From contig CAYYMI010000002.1 in the NCBI GenBank assembly GCA_964472905.1, positions 1 to 64,000 of the forward strand: a stretch of 64,000 bases of DNA, written 5' to 3'. Positions 35,317-44,391 of this stretch are shown here, in pieces. The translations under genes were made by a program, and so were the position numbers. Source of the DNA: Hellea sp964472905 (GTDB lineage: Bacteria; Pseudomonadota; Alphaproteobacteria; Caulobacterales; Maricaulaceae). Position 1 is the stretch's first letter. Every line of letters begins with the position of its first letter. The notes under the pieces were generated by a model. It did no database searches and was not told the DNA's origin. It saw only the letters and a program-made list of their open reading frames with translations.

Positions 35317-35871
35317 ATGAGACACTTAAACCTTATATGCGCGGCAATTCTATTATCTTTTGGATATAGTCCTGCTCTATCTGCACAAGACAATATTCGC
35401 CGTGTTGTCGAGGATGTTCCGTCTCTTAAAAATATCTACAAGGTATCTTCGACTAAAACGCCGTCTGGCTTTCCCGTACCGCGTTATGTCAGTCTTAAAG
35501 TGGGTCAGGTCAATGGGCGCACAGGCCCTTCCCGTCAACATCCCATTGCATGGCGATATCAACGAAGAGGCTTACCTTTGGTCGTTGTGGCTGAAACAGA
35601 TATGTGGCGTAAAGTCAGAGACGTGCACGGAGATGAAAGTTGGATACATAAACCCGCCATTTCTGGTGAACGCCGGGTTTTAATATTAGAAGACGCCCTG
35701 CTGCGGTCTAAACCCAGAGACAATGCAAAAATCAAGGCTAGCATTGACCAGAACGCCCTTATGACGCTCATTGAATGCAATGATACGCAATGGTGTTCCG
35801 TTCAATCAGATGGAGGCCTTAAAGGATGGACCCCCATGCGTAAGCTTTGGGGCGCCCATAAACTCTATTAG
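35317..35871 (+). CDS. Secreted bacterial SH3-domain protein
   Basis: This 184-aa protein has a signal peptide (HLNLICAAILLSFGYSPALS, cleavage near AQD). Two SH3-like repeats follow. The first is VSLKVGQVNGRTGPSRQHPI through DMWRKVRDVHGDESWIHKP. The second starts at VLILEDALLRSKPRDNAKI and ends WCSVQSDGGLKGWTPMRKL. Such periplasmic SH3 pairs (DUF1058-like) usually bind cell-wall peptides. It is a single gene, divergent from the dehydrogenase and overlapping the convergent mtnP end by 4 bp. Confidence 0.82.
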   Translation: MRHLNLICAAILLSFGYSPALSAQDNIRRVVEDVPSLKNIYKVSSTKTPSGFPVPRYVSLKVGQVNGRTGPSRQHPIAWRYQRRGLPLVVVAETDMWRKVRDVHGDESWIHKPAISGERRVLILEDALLRSKPRDNAKIKASIDQNALMTLIECNDTQWCSVQSDGGLKGWTPMRKLWGAHKLY

Positions 35872-36752
35872 CTCTTTCCTAACGCCCGTCCTGCCACGGC
35901 ATCCAGTTTAGCTAGTAATTTTGGATCGCGGGCCTCAGGCGCTGTTATAAGCGCAACATCAAGATTAGTTTCAATCCCTTGAGACCCATTTGTTCGCGCG
36001 CCTTCGGCTTTCAAAATTTTGATCATTTCTTTAACGGTATTACTGGCCTTACTGGCGTTTTCCATCAAGACGGCGATGACAGCGGCAACATCAACATTCC
36101 CGTGGCCTTCATGCCAACAATCATAATCCGTGACCATCGCTACAGTGGCGTAAGGTAGCTCAGCCTCGCGCGCGAGTTTAGCTTCTGGCATATTCGTCAT
36201 GCCGATCACGTCACAGCCCCAAGCCCTGTACATATGGCTTTCAGCTTTGGTGGAGAATTGTGGCCCCTCCATCGCGAGATAAGTGCCGCCTTGGTGAACG
36301 GTGGCCCCTGCCTTACGCGCCGCCTTTACGGCAAAACCTGCCAATCTATCACAGACAGGGTCAGCCACAGACACATGGGCAACCATGCCTTTGCCAAAGA
36401 AGCTTTTTTCACGCTTAAATGTACGGTCAATAAACTGATCAATGACAACAAAATCCCCCGGCGGGTAAGGTTCTTTCAAAGAGCCAACAGCTGATAGCGA
36501 TAATAAATCCGTGCACCCTGCCCGTTTCATGGCGTCTATATTGGCCCGGTAATTCACATCAGATGGGATCAAAGGATGGCCGCGTCCATGGCGCGGTAAA
36601 AAGCGTAGTTTTATCCCATCTAGCTGTGCAAAAAGAATATCATCTGAAGGCATGCCCCAAGGCGTCTCTATGGAAATCCATTCAGGCTTTTCTAGTCCCT
36701 CGATCTCATAAAGACCGGAGCCTCCAATTATCCCTAAAACCCATTCGGACAT
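35868..36752 (-). CDS. mtnP: S-methyl-5'-thioadenosine phosphorylase
   Basis: MtnP splits methylthioadenosine with phosphate in methionine salvage. The 294-aa protein starts at the ATG at 36752 with EWVLGIIGGSGLYEIEGL. PSDVNYRANIDAMKRAGC, the substrate segment LAMEGPQFSTKAESHMYR and GMTNMPEAKLAREAELPYAT are typical of the MTA-specific, type-II purine phosphorylase group. The final DYDCWHEGHGNVDV segment carries the catalytic Asp region. It stands downstream of the petABC terminator. Confidence 0.93.
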   Translation of the reverse strand: MSEWVLGIIGGSGLYEIEGLEKPEWISIETPWGMPSDDILFAQLDGIKLRFLPRHGRGHPLIPSDVNYRANIDAMKRAGCTDLLSLSAVGSLKEPYPPGDFVVIDQFIDRTFKREKSFFGKGMVAHVSVADPVCDRLAGFAVKAARKAGATVHQGGTYLAMEGPQFSTKAESHMYRAWGCDVIGMTNMPEAKLAREAELPYATVAMVTDYDCWHEGHGNVDVAAVIAVLMENASKASNTVKEMIKILKAEGARTNGSQGIETNLDVALITAPEARDPKLLAKLDAVAGRALGKS

Positions 36753-36785
36753 AACCACCTCTTTCTTTACGCTCAACATACAAAA

Positions 36786-36815
36786 AAAACCGCCTCAGCG
36801 TAAGTGGGCGGTTTT
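36786..36815 (-). terminator. Intrinsic terminator after petABC
   Basis: AAAACCGCC (36786-36794) and GGCGGTTTT (36807-36815) form a perfect 9-bp stem with a 12-nt loop. On the minus strand the stem is followed by a T-rich run (complement of 36782-36789). It lies 48 bp after the cytochrome c1 stop codon and separates petABC from mtnP. Confidence 0.8.
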
Positions 36816-36863
36816 AAATTTATTGTGAGCCGCGCATTTTTTGCACAGCAAAATTTGCACTCA

Positions 36864-37682
36864 TTAATGATCAACGTCTTTCCAGACACGCTTATATGAG
36901 AACCAAAGCAGTATCGCCAGAATTGATAGATACAGCATCGTCATCATGCCCGCGCCTTTACGCTGCTCCATTTTTGGATCAGCAGACCATGCGAGAAACT
37001 CTGTTACATCGGCGGCCATCTGTTTGACAGTCGCCGGTGTTCCGTCCGCATACTCTATTAATTCATCTGATAAAGGCGGCGCCATAGCAATTTTGCCGCC
37101 ATCCATAACAGGATTATCATAAAGTCCGGCGACAGGTTGAGCGTCTACATCATAAGCAATAAGAAGATTATACAAGTAATCTGCACCTCCATTACGCGCT
37201 GCAACAATTACGGAAAGATCTGGCGGAAGACCGCCACCATTACTCGCACGAGCCGCCGCTTCATTGGGATAGATTGGCGGAAACTTATCTGCGGGTATAC
37301 CGGGTCTGTCAGTGACGTCCCCTGTTTCTCCATCAATATCCTCAACCGTCCAATCGGCTGCAAAGTTCTTCACATAAGGATTATCATTGGGGTTTGGGTA
37401 ATTCTCGTCATGAAACGGCGCGCCTTTATCGCCTAAATGACGGAAGGACAGATGTTTAAGTTGGTGACAGCTGGCGCAAACCTCACGGTAGACCTGATAA
37501 CCGCGCTGCGTTGCGGCATGATCATATGTGCCAAGAGCGCCATTAAAATGCCAATGCTTGTGCACCATTTTATAATCGCCAGTGCCGCCGCCCGCTGCGT
37601 AAGCCAGCGTTGAAACCGCCGCGACAACAATAGCTGTTCCCGCAAAAAACACTTTTTTCATATTCATTGTACCTAAGGCCAT
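36864..37682 (-). CDS. petC: Cytochrome c1 of the bc1 complex
   Basis: This haem-c subunit of ubiquinol:cytochrome c oxidoreductase has 272 aa. The ATG at 37682 is preceded by GGAGGG at good spacing, which decides the start. A signal peptide follows (KKVFFAGTAIVVAAVSTLAYA). The haem site is REVCASCHQLKHLSFRHLG. The C-terminal anchor is MTMLYLSILAILLWFSYKR and tops the protein into the periplasm. PPDLSVIVAARNGGADYLYN and KIAMAPPLSDELIEY hold conserved residues and the axial Met. It is the last gene of petABC, 10 bp after cytochrome b. Confidence 0.95.
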   Translation of the reverse strand: MALGTMNMKKVFFAGTAIVVAAVSTLAYAAGGGTGDYKMVHKHWHFNGALGTYDHAATQRGYQVYREVCASCHQLKHLSFRHLGDKGAPFHDENYPNPNDNPYVKNFAADWTVEDIDGETGDVTDRPGIPADKFPPIYPNEAAARASNGGGLPPDLSVIVAARNGGADYLYNLLIAYDVDAQPVAGLYDNPVMDGGKIAMAPPLSDELIEYADGTPATVKQMAADVTEFLAWSADPKMEQRKGAGMMTMLYLSILAILLWFSYKRVWKDVDH

Positions 37683-37692
37683 ATCTGCCCTC

Positions 37693-38988
37693 CTATTCAG
37701 CAGGGCTGTGGGCTGTGTCACCCAAGACAGCTTTGGTAATCGAATCTGGCCGTTTGAGCGGTTTTTCAACCAATCCTAAAATGGGTAAAATGGCCAAGAA
37801 ATAGGCAAAATAATAAAATGTTGCGATGCGTGAGAGCCACGTAAAGTTCAATCCAATGGCTTTACCAGATTCGTCTGCGCCAAAACTCAAGAAAGGCACC
37901 ATATTATCTGGCGTTTCTTTACCACACCACCCAAGGATGAAGCAGAAGAACACGAAAATCCAGAAGAACCATTTCGCCACTGGGCGGAAGCGCGTCGAGC
38001 GCACTTTTGACGTATCCAGCCATGGCAGTACAAAGAGTACAACAATCGCGCCGAGCATTAAAAGGATACCCATGAGCTTGTCAGGGACAGCACGCAAAAT
38101 CGCATAGAAGGGTAAGAAATACCACTCCGGCACAATATGCGGCGGCGTTTTAAGCGCGTCAGCTTCGATATAATTATCCGCATGTCCCAGCGCATCTGGC
38201 TGATAGAAAACGAAGAAGGCAAAGATCAGCATAAAGACCACCATCGCAAAGCCGTCTTTGACGGTGTAATAAGGGTGGAAACTTAGCGTATCTTTCTTCG
38301 TTTTCTCTGTAATCCCAATCGGATTATTTTGCCCGACATGATGTAAGGCCCAAAGATGAAGCCCGACAAGCCCTGCAATAACAAAGGGCAGCAGGTAATG
38401 CAGCGCAAAGAAACGGTTAAGAGTCGCATTATCAACGGCATATCCGCCAAGGAGCCACTGCTGTAAGCTCTCGCCCACCACAGGCACCGCGCCAAAGAAG
38501 CCCGTAATCACGGTCGCGCCCCAGAAAGACATTTGTCCCCATGGCAAGGTATAGCCTAAAAAGCCTGTCGCCATCATAATGAGGTAAATTAGGCACCCGA
38601 TAATCCAGAGAACTTCGCGGGGGGCCTTATAGGAGCCATAATAAAGCCCTCTAAACATATGCACATAGACGGCAAGGAAGAACATCGACGCGCCGACAGC
38701 ATGCATGGGCTGAATAAGCCAGCCAAAAGGCACATCACGGCGAATACGCTGAACAGATTCAAAGGCCATATCCACATGCGGGACATAATGCATGGCCAAA
38801 ATGATGCCTGTAATAATCTGAGAAGCGAGACACATCGTTAAGATGCCGCCAAAGGTGTACCAATAATTCAGGTTCCGCGGCGACGGATAAGTCATAAAAT
38901 CTGCGCCCATGCGGACAATCGGCAAACGCTGATCCATCCACTTGGTTGCGGCGTATTTAGGTTCGTAAGTTGAAGGGTGTCCTGACAT
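37693..38988 (-). CDS. petB: Cytochrome b of the bc1 complex
   Basis: The 431-aa membrane core of complex III has eight helices, carrying the Qo and Qi sites. Haem-ligand segments are ILAMHYVPHVDMAFESVQRI and HAVGASMFFLAVYVHMFRGL in the N-terminal half, and RFFALHYLLPFVIAGLVGLH further on. The Qo-site motif VPEWYFLPFYAILRAVP (PEWY) is intact, as is GYTLPWGQMSFWGATVITG. It starts one base after the Rieske stop codon and is co-transcribed with both neighbours. Confidence 0.96.
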   Translation of the reverse strand: MSGHPSTYEPKYAATKWMDQRLPIVRMGADFMTYPSPRNLNYWYTFGGILTMCLASQIITGIILAMHYVPHVDMAFESVQRIRRDVPFGWLIQPMHAVGASMFFLAVYVHMFRGLYYGSYKAPREVLWIIGCLIYLIMMATGFLGYTLPWGQMSFWGATVITGFFGAVPVVGESLQQWLLGGYAVDNATLNRFFALHYLLPFVIAGLVGLHLWALHHVGQNNPIGITEKTKKDTLSFHPYYTVKDGFAMVVFMLIFAFFVFYQPDALGHADNYIEADALKTPPHIVPEWYFLPFYAILRAVPDKLMGILLMLGAIVVLFVLPWLDTSKVRSTRFRPVAKWFFWIFVFFCFILGWCGKETPDNMVPFLSFGADESGKAIGLNFTWLSRIATFYYFAYFLAILPILGLVEKPLKRPDSITKAVLGDTAHSPAE

Positions 38989-38989
38989 A

Positions 38990-39550
38990 CTAACCGACCT
39001 TAATCACGTTTTCAGAAATATATTGATATTGCGGAATTTCCATATTCTTGGGCGCTGGGCCTTTGCGGATACGGCCTGATGTATCGTAATGTGAGCCGTG
39101 ACATGGACAATACCATCCATCAAAGTCACCCGCCTCACCAACAGGAATACAGCCAAAATGCGTACAGACCCCAATCATCACTAAGAATTCTGGACGAAGT
39201 TTACCGTTCACATCTGGAATTAAGCGCTCATCATCAGTTTGAGGGTCGGGACAATTGGCAATATCAGTGCCTTCAGCAACCGAAATTTCCTTTGCCGTGC
39301 GGTGACGGACAAAAACAGGCTTTCCGCGCCATAAAACTTTGAGCTGCTGACCTTCGGCAAGCTGGGATAAATCTATCTCAACAGAGCCCGCCGCGAGCGT
39401 ATCAGCGGCTGGAGCCATTTGAGTGACTAAAGGCCATGCCAGCGACGCCGCGCCAGCGGCCGCAACGGCCCCCGTCGCGATATAAATAAAGTCGCGCTTA
39501 TCCTCGTCAATGGTCTCACCATGTGCATCATTATGCAAAGCGTCGGACAT
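38990..39550 (-). CDS. petA: Rieske iron-sulfur subunit of the bc1 complex
   Basis: This [2Fe-2S] protein of 186 aa passes electrons from ubiquinol to cytochrome c1. An N-terminal anchor (RDFIYIATGAVAAAGAASLA, residues about 19-38) follows a short cytoplasmic tail. The motif around the anchor (DKRDF) resembles a Tat-type signal, as usual for Rieske proteins. Cluster ligands are in GVCTHFGCIPVGEAGD and WYCPCHGSHYDTSGRI. It is the first gene of petABC. Confidence 0.95.
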   Translation of the reverse strand: MSDALHNDAHGETIDEDKRDFIYIATGAVAAAGAASLAWPLVTQMAPAADTLAAGSVEIDLSQLAEGQQLKVLWRGKPVFVRHRTAKEISVAEGTDIANCPDPQTDDERLIPDVNGKLRPEFLVMIGVCTHFGCIPVGEAGDFDGWYCPCHGSHYDTSGRIRKGPAPKNMEIPQYQYISENVIKVG

Positions 39551-39678
39551 AGCCCAGCCTCTCGTTAGAATAAGTCTTATCTTTCTGACCGCGTTCTATA
39601 TATATGTGGTAAAAATTTCCACCGTTTATTCGCGGCAGAACGCCGCAATGCGTCTATATGAACAATGAGAAGACGAAG

Positions 39679-40128
39679 ATGAAAATCATTCTTTTTCAGC
39701 CCGACATGGCGGGAAATCTTGGCGCTATTATGCGCTCTTGTGCCTGTTTTGGGATGCCTCTGGAAATTATCGAGCCTTGCGGATTTCCGCTCACGGACAA
39801 ATCCTTACGCAAAGCTGCCATGGATTACGGCGCGCCGGAAAGCTTGACGCGCCACAAAAGTTGGGACGCTTACACTCAAAGGCTCGAATCAGGACGTCTC
39901 GTTCTTTTCACGACACAAGGCACGACGCCTTTAAATCAGTTTAAGTTCGAGGATAATGACCATTTGCTTTTCGGCCGTGAAAGCGCGGGCGCCCCGCCGT
40001 TAGTTCATGCAGCGGCGGATGCCCGCATCATTATCCCGATTGCCAAAGACGCCAGAAGTTTTAATTTGGCCACATCCGTCGCTATTGCCGCCTATGAAGC
40101 CTTGCGGCAAACAAACGGATTGCCCTAA
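39679..40128 (+). CDS. trmL: tRNA (cytidine(34)-2'-O)-methyltransferase
   Basis: TrmL is the small SPOUT methyltransferase that 2'-O-methylates the wobble base of tRNA-Leu. From the ATG at 39679 the protein (149 aa) begins KIILFQPDMAGNLGAIMRSC, as in the family. An ATG 21 bp upstream is possible but lacks a ribosome site. Family motifs FGRESAGAPPLVHAAADARI (knot region) and FNLATSVAIAAYEALRQ are at the C-terminus. HemF follows 9 bp later. Confidence 0.9.
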   Translation: MKIILFQPDMAGNLGAIMRSCACFGMPLEIIEPCGFPLTDKSLRKAAMDYGAPESLTRHKSWDAYTQRLESGRLVLFTTQGTTPLNQFKFEDNDHLLFGRESAGAPPLVHAAADARIIIPIAKDARSFNLATSVAIAAYEALRQTNGLP

Positions 40129-40137
40129 ACCCCTCCT

Positions 40138-41016
40138 ATGTTTGAAACCAAAAAAGAAAAAGCAGCCCGCTGGTTCAAAGCCCTACGCGATGAGGTTTGC
40201 GAAGAATTTGAGGCCTTAGAGCGTGAAGCCCCTGATAGCCTCTTCGCGGGAGAGCCAGGCACTTTCGAGTTTGAAGACTGGCAGCGCAAAGTCGAGAATG
40301 CCTCTTCTTCTGATTTAGGCGGAGGCACTGGCGGCATGCTCCGCGGACGACTCTTTGAAAAATGCGGTGTGCATATTTCAGTTGTCAAAGGTGAGTTTGA
40401 AGGCGAGATGCGCGAGAAAACACCCGGCGCCAAAGATGACCCGCGCTTTTGGGCGGCGGGCGTGTCTTTAATCGCCCATCACCACAATCCACATATTCCC
40501 TCGGTTCATATGAATACGCGTTATATTGTGACGACCCAAGACTGGTTTGGCGGCGGGGCAGACCTGACCCCGACCCAAGCCAAAGACCGCACGCAAGACT
40601 CTCCTGATGCCTTGGCCTTTCATGCTGGCATGAAAGCGGCCTGTGACGCACATGAGGTCGCAGATTACCCTAAATTTAAAAAGTGGTGCGATGAGTATTT
40701 CCACCTCCATCACCGCGATGAACCGCGCGGCATAGGTGGTATATTTTATGACAGGTTTAATAGTGGGAATTGGGAAGCCGACTTTGCCTTTACCCAAGAT
40801 GTCGGGCGGCATTTTTTAAAAACATATGCCGCTATTGTCCGCCGCCGCATGCATGAGCCTTGGACAGAGGCCGACAGAGACGAACAGCTCATTATGCGTG
40901 GCCGCTATGTTGAGTTTAATCTGCTCTGGGATCGCGGCACGACATTTGGCCTCAAAACAGGCGGCAATATTAAGACGATTTTAAGCTCAATGCCCCCCGT
41001 TGTGAAATGGCCCTAA
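40138..41016 (+). CDS. hemF: Oxygen-dependent coproporphyrinogen III oxidase
   Basis: HemF decarboxylates coproporphyrinogen III to protoporphyrinogen IX with O2 in haem synthesis. The 292-aa protein has the signature NPHIPSVHMNTRYIVT, then WFGGGADLTPTQ, and the C-terminal segment RGRYVEFNLLWDRGTTFGLK. This implies aerobic haem formation, which fits the bc1 operon nearby. It lies 9 bp after trmL, and the pair is probably one transcript. Confidence 0.95.
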   Translation: MFETKKEKAARWFKALRDEVCEEFEALEREAPDSLFAGEPGTFEFEDWQRKVENASSSDLGGGTGGMLRGRLFEKCGVHISVVKGEFEGEMREKTPGAKDDPRFWAAGVSLIAHHHNPHIPSVHMNTRYIVTTQDWFGGGADLTPTQAKDRTQDSPDALAFHAGMKAACDAHEVADYPKFKKWCDEYFHLHHRDEPRGIGGIFYDRFNSGNWEADFAFTQDVGRHFLKTYAAIVRRRMHEPWTEADRDEQLIMRGRYVEFNLLWDRGTTFGLKTGGNIKTILSSMPPVVKWP

Positions 41017-41081
41017 TAGAACGCCTGAAATTGTGATGAGCGTAAGCTAGGTTAATCCTTAAATATATGGTATGAGCAAAT

Positions 41082-41654
41082 ATGACTTACTTTCTAAGAG
41101 TTATAGGCGCGACAGCTTTGACCCTATGCATGTCAGTGTCCGCGTCAGCGCAAATTGTCGTTGGCGGCACCGGAGCAGCCCATAGCTGCTATCAAGCGGC
41201 AAAATTTGGCAATCAAGGGAACCTAAAAACCATCCGAGAATGCAAAGAGGCCTTATCCGAGTTTCACTTAAGCCAAAAAGATACCGCGGCCACCCATGTC
41301 AATATTGGGGTTCTGTATATGCGCAGGGGCGAAAACAAAAATGCGCAACATCATTATCAAAAAGCGATTGAGCTTCGTCCCAAAATGGCAGAAATTTATA
41401 TCAATTACGGCGCAAGCCTTATTCATATCGGCGATTATAATGGCGCCGTTACGGCAATAAATAAGGCGATTGATCTGGAAACGGTCAAAATGCCCGAAGC
41501 CCTCTATAACCGCGCCATCGCCTATGATCGTCTGGAAAATTACAAAGGTGCTTATAAAGACCTCAAGCAAGCCCTGGTTCTGAAGCCAGAATGGCCAGCC
41601 GCTTTAAAGGTACTAGAGAATTACACTGTCACACGGGCCCCAAAATCTAACTAA
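41082..41654 (+). CDS. Secreted TPR protein
   Basis: This 190-aa protein has a signal peptide (VIGATALTLCMSVSASAQ) and about three tetratricopeptide repeats from residue 65 to 175. Repeat cores include VNIGVLYMRRGENKNAQHHY, IYINYGASLIHIGDYNGAV and LYNRAIAYDRLENYKGAYKD. Two Cys before the repeats (HSCYQAA and IRECKEA) may form a disulfide. It probably serves as a periplasmic protein-binding adaptor; the partner is unknown. Confidence 0.8.
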   Translation: MTYFLRVIGATALTLCMSVSASAQIVVGGTGAAHSCYQAAKFGNQGNLKTIRECKEALSEFHLSQKDTAATHVNIGVLYMRRGENKNAQHHYQKAIELRPKMAEIYINYGASLIHIGDYNGAVTAINKAIDLETVKMPEALYNRAIAYDRLENYKGAYKDLKQALVLKPEWPAALKVLENYTVTRAPKSN

Positions 41655-41740
41655 TTTTGCTTAACTTTGCCTGACATACAGCTTGAGTTTATAGTCTCAT
41701 CCTTTATCAAGAGCGTTTAATCAGACGCAGGCTCTATCGC

Positions 41741-42270
41741 ATGATAAAAATACAATCCTCATACGATTATGATGATCTTATCATCAGCGGCGAAAAGAGC
41801 TTATTTGGCCCGGGTAATGCTAAATTACCTTTACCGCCTATGTTGATGCTCGACAGAATTACGAACATTGCCGATACAGGCGGTAATTATGATAAGGGCC
41901 ATGTCATTGCCGAACTCGACATAAAACCTGAGCTTTGGTTTTTTGACTGCCATTTCAAAGGCGACCCCGTCATGCCGGGCTGTCTGGGCTTAGACGCGAT
42001 GTGGCAATTAGTTGGGTTTTGGCTCGGCTGGTCAGGGTCGCCGGGCGCGGGCGGGCGCTGGGCGTTGGCGAAGTCAAATTTAAAGGCCAAGTGATGCAAG
42101 ATATTAAAAATGTGCGTTACGAGATAGATCTTAAGCGCGTTATTCGCCGCAGCCTTGTCCTCGGTATTGCTGATGGCCGTATGTATGCTGATGACGAACT
42201 TATCTATCAGGCCAAAGACCTTAAAGTTGGTTTATTTGTCCCCGAAGACTCAAAAGAAGGAGCCGTATAA
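41741..42270 (+). pseudogene. fabA: 3-hydroxydecanoyl-ACP dehydratase, reading frame broken by a one-base shift
   Basis: FabA dehydrates and isomerises 3-hydroxydecanoyl-ACP, starting unsaturated fatty-acid synthesis. Residues 1-103 are in one frame (DCHFKGDPVMPGCLGLDAMW, active His and Asp both present). At about 42050-42055, in GGCGCGGGCGGGCGCTGG, the match jumps back one base to a frame reading RALGVGEVKFKGQV and ending LKVGLFVPEDSKEGAV at 42270. Restoring one base gives a protein of normal length (about 176 aa). Both halves are otherwise well conserved, and fabB starts on the last base of the stop. A sequencing or assembly slip in a GC-rich run is the likeliest cause; a real mutation or programmed -1 shift cannot be excluded. 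Confidence 0.88.
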
Positions 42271-43505
42271 TGCGCCGTGTTGTTATCACCGGAATTGGGA
42301 TTATTTCTTGTATTGGGAATAACCAAGACGAGGTCGCAGCAAGCCTGAAGGCAGGCAAGTGCGGTATCACAAAAGATGAGAAGATGGCGGAGCTTGGCTT
42401 TCGATCACAAATTTCAGGACGTCCTGCTGACACGAAAGACCGGGCTAAAGAGGCTATCGGCAAGCGGAGCTTACGCTTTATGGCAGACGCGTCGCAATGG
42501 TCAGCGCTCGCCATGCATGACGCTATTGCCGATGCAGGCTTGTCTGAAGAGCAAGTTTCCAATGATCGTACAGGTATAATCGCAGGTTCTGGAGGGCCTA
42601 GCGCGATAGAAATCGTCCGCGCCGCAGATATTACCCGCAAAAACAATTCACCCAAACGCATCGGGCCTTTCGCGGTTCCCAAAGCCATGTCTTCGACTGT
42701 CTCTGCGACCTTAGCGACGCATTTTAAAATCAAAGGCGTGAATTATTCCATCACCTCGGCCTGCACAACATCGCTCCACTGTATCGGCACAGCCTGTGAG
42801 CAAATCCAATGGGGCAAACAAGATGTTATGTTTGCGGGCGGCGGCGAAGAAGTCGAATGGGCCATGTCCTCATTATTCGATGCTATGGGCGCGATGAGCA
42901 GTAAATATAATGATAGCCCACAAACGGCCTCTCGCGCTTTTGACGCGACGCGCGACGGTTTTGTTATTGCGGGCGGAGCCGGCATGGTTGTGCTTGAAGA
43001 CTATGAACACGCTAAGGCGCGCGGCGCGAAAATATATGCCGAGGTTACAGGCTATGCCGCTACATCTGATGGCTATGATATGGTTGCGCCCTCCGGCGAA
43101 GGCGCTGAGCGCGCGATGCGCATGGCGCTCGCCGATGCTAAAACACGCGGCATAGACGGCGTGGATTATATCAATCCTCATGCCACATCGACGCCTGTTG
43201 GTGACGTTGCCGAAACAAATGCCATTCACCGCGTCTTTGGCGAAAACGGGCCCTATATATCAGCCACGAAATGTCTCACAGGTCACAGCCTCGGCGCAGC
43301 GGGCGTCCAAGAAGCTATCTATAGTTTGATCATGATGGACCGCGGCTTTGTCGCCCCGTCTATTAATATCACCGAGCTGGATCCCGAACTTCCCAAAGTT
43401 AATATCGCGCAGAGCATGGTCGAGACTGAGCTGACATCTATTATGTCCAATAGCTTTGGCTTTGGCGGTACAAATGGCAGCGTGATCTTTTCTAAAACAT
43501 CCTAA
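42270..43505 (+). CDS. fabB: 3-oxoacyl-ACP synthase I
   Basis: KAS I elongates unsaturated acyl-ACPs and is the partner of FabA. The 411-aa protein has the catalytic triad: Cys in SITSACTTSLHCIGTACEQ, His in YINPHATSTPVGDVAE and His in LTGHSLGAAGVQE. MRRVVITGIGIISCIGNN opens the protein and SNSFGFGGTNGSVIFSK closes it. It overlaps the fabA stop by one base and precedes fabI by 14 bp, giving the standard alphaproteobacterial fabA-fabB-fabI set. Confidence 0.95.
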   Translation: MRRVVITGIGIISCIGNNQDEVAASLKAGKCGITKDEKMAELGFRSQISGRPADTKDRAKEAIGKRSLRFMADASQWSALAMHDAIADAGLSEEQVSNDRTGIIAGSGGPSAIEIVRAADITRKNNSPKRIGPFAVPKAMSSTVSATLATHFKIKGVNYSITSACTTSLHCIGTACEQIQWGKQDVMFAGGGEEVEWAMSSLFDAMGAMSSKYNDSPQTASRAFDATRDGFVIAGGAGMVVLEDYEHAKARGAKIYAEVTGYAATSDGYDMVAPSGEGAERAMRMALADAKTRGIDGVDYINPHATSTPVGDVAETNAIHRVFGENGPYISATKCLTGHSLGAAGVQEAIYSLIMMDRGFVAPSINITELDPELPKVNIAQSMVETELTSIMSNSFGFGGTNGSVIFSKTS

Positions 43506-43519
43506 CAGGACACACGACT

Positions 43520-44365
43520 ATGGCAGAGCAAAATTTTCCGACAGGCACCTTGATGGCCGGTAAACGTGGTCTCATTATGGGCGTTGCTAATAAAAACTCT
43601 ATTGCTTGGGCCATTGCGCGCCAACTTGCCGCCCAAGGCGCGGAATTAGCCTTTACCCATCAAGGTGATAAATTACTGCGGCGCGTCAAACCCCTTGCCG
43701 AGAGTGTTCAGCCGAAGGGGGCTAATTCCGAACCTATCTTATGTGATTGCGACGTCACCAATGATCAGCAAATGGAAGCAACGTTCCACCGCTTAAAGGA
43801 AGAATGGGGCACGATTGACTTTCTCGTTCATGCCATTGCCTTTGCAGGCAAAGACCAATTAGATGGCTCGTTCATCGAAAATACAACTCGGGACGGCTTT
43901 AAATCCGCGCTCGATATTTCCGCCTATAGTTTCGTCGATGCAGGCCGCCGCGCGAGCGAAATCATGAATGATGGCGGGGCCATGGTGACCCTGACCTATC
44001 TAGGCTCTGAACGCGTTATCCCCAATTACAATGTTATGGGCGTGGCCAAAGCCGCTCTTGAGGCCAGCACGCGCTATATGGCGGCTGATCTGGGCCCGCG
44101 CCAAATCCGCGTGAATGCGATCTCGGCAGGCCCTATTAAAACCCTCGCCGCCGCCGGAATTGGCTCTGGACGGCATATGTTCCGTTTCAACAAAGCCGCA
44201 AGCGCGATGCAGGATAATACCGACCCTATGGGCGTGGCGGGCGCGGCGCTGTACCTACTCTCTGACCTGGGCTTGTCCTGTACGGGTGAAACACATCATG
44301 TCGATGGTGGCTTCCATGCTATTGGCATGCCACAAGAAGGCCCACTTAAAGATAGTCTTGCATAA
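43520..44365 (+). CDS. fabI: Enoyl-ACP reductase (NADH)
   Basis: FabI reduces enoyl-ACP in the last step of each elongation cycle. The 281-aa short-chain dehydrogenase has the atypical FabI nucleotide motif KRGLIMGVANKNSIAWAIAR. The Y-x6-K catalytic pair lies in YLGSERVIPNYNVMGVAKAA. ISAGPIKTLAAAGIG is the substrate-loop region, site of triclosan contacts in characterised FabI. HHVDGGFHAIGMP closes the protein. It is the third gene of the fab cluster. Confidence 0.95.
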   Translation: MAEQNFPTGTLMAGKRGLIMGVANKNSIAWAIARQLAAQGAELAFTHQGDKLLRRVKPLAESVQPKGANSEPILCDCDVTNDQQMEATFHRLKEEWGTIDFLVHAIAFAGKDQLDGSFIENTTRDGFKSALDISAYSFVDAGRRASEIMNDGGAMVTLTYLGSERVIPNYNVMGVAKAALEASTRYMAADLGPRQIRVNAISAGPIKTLAAAGIGSGRHMFRFNKAASAMQDNTDPMGVAGAALYLLSDLGLSCTGETHHVDGGFHAIGMPQEGPLKDSLA

Positions 44366-44391
44366 TAATCTTGCAGCTATAATCCAAACTC

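Noticed and set aside
42221..42733. Minus-strand frame of 170 aa opposite fabB
   Set aside because: It overlaps a strongly conserved fabB and has no recognisable motif.
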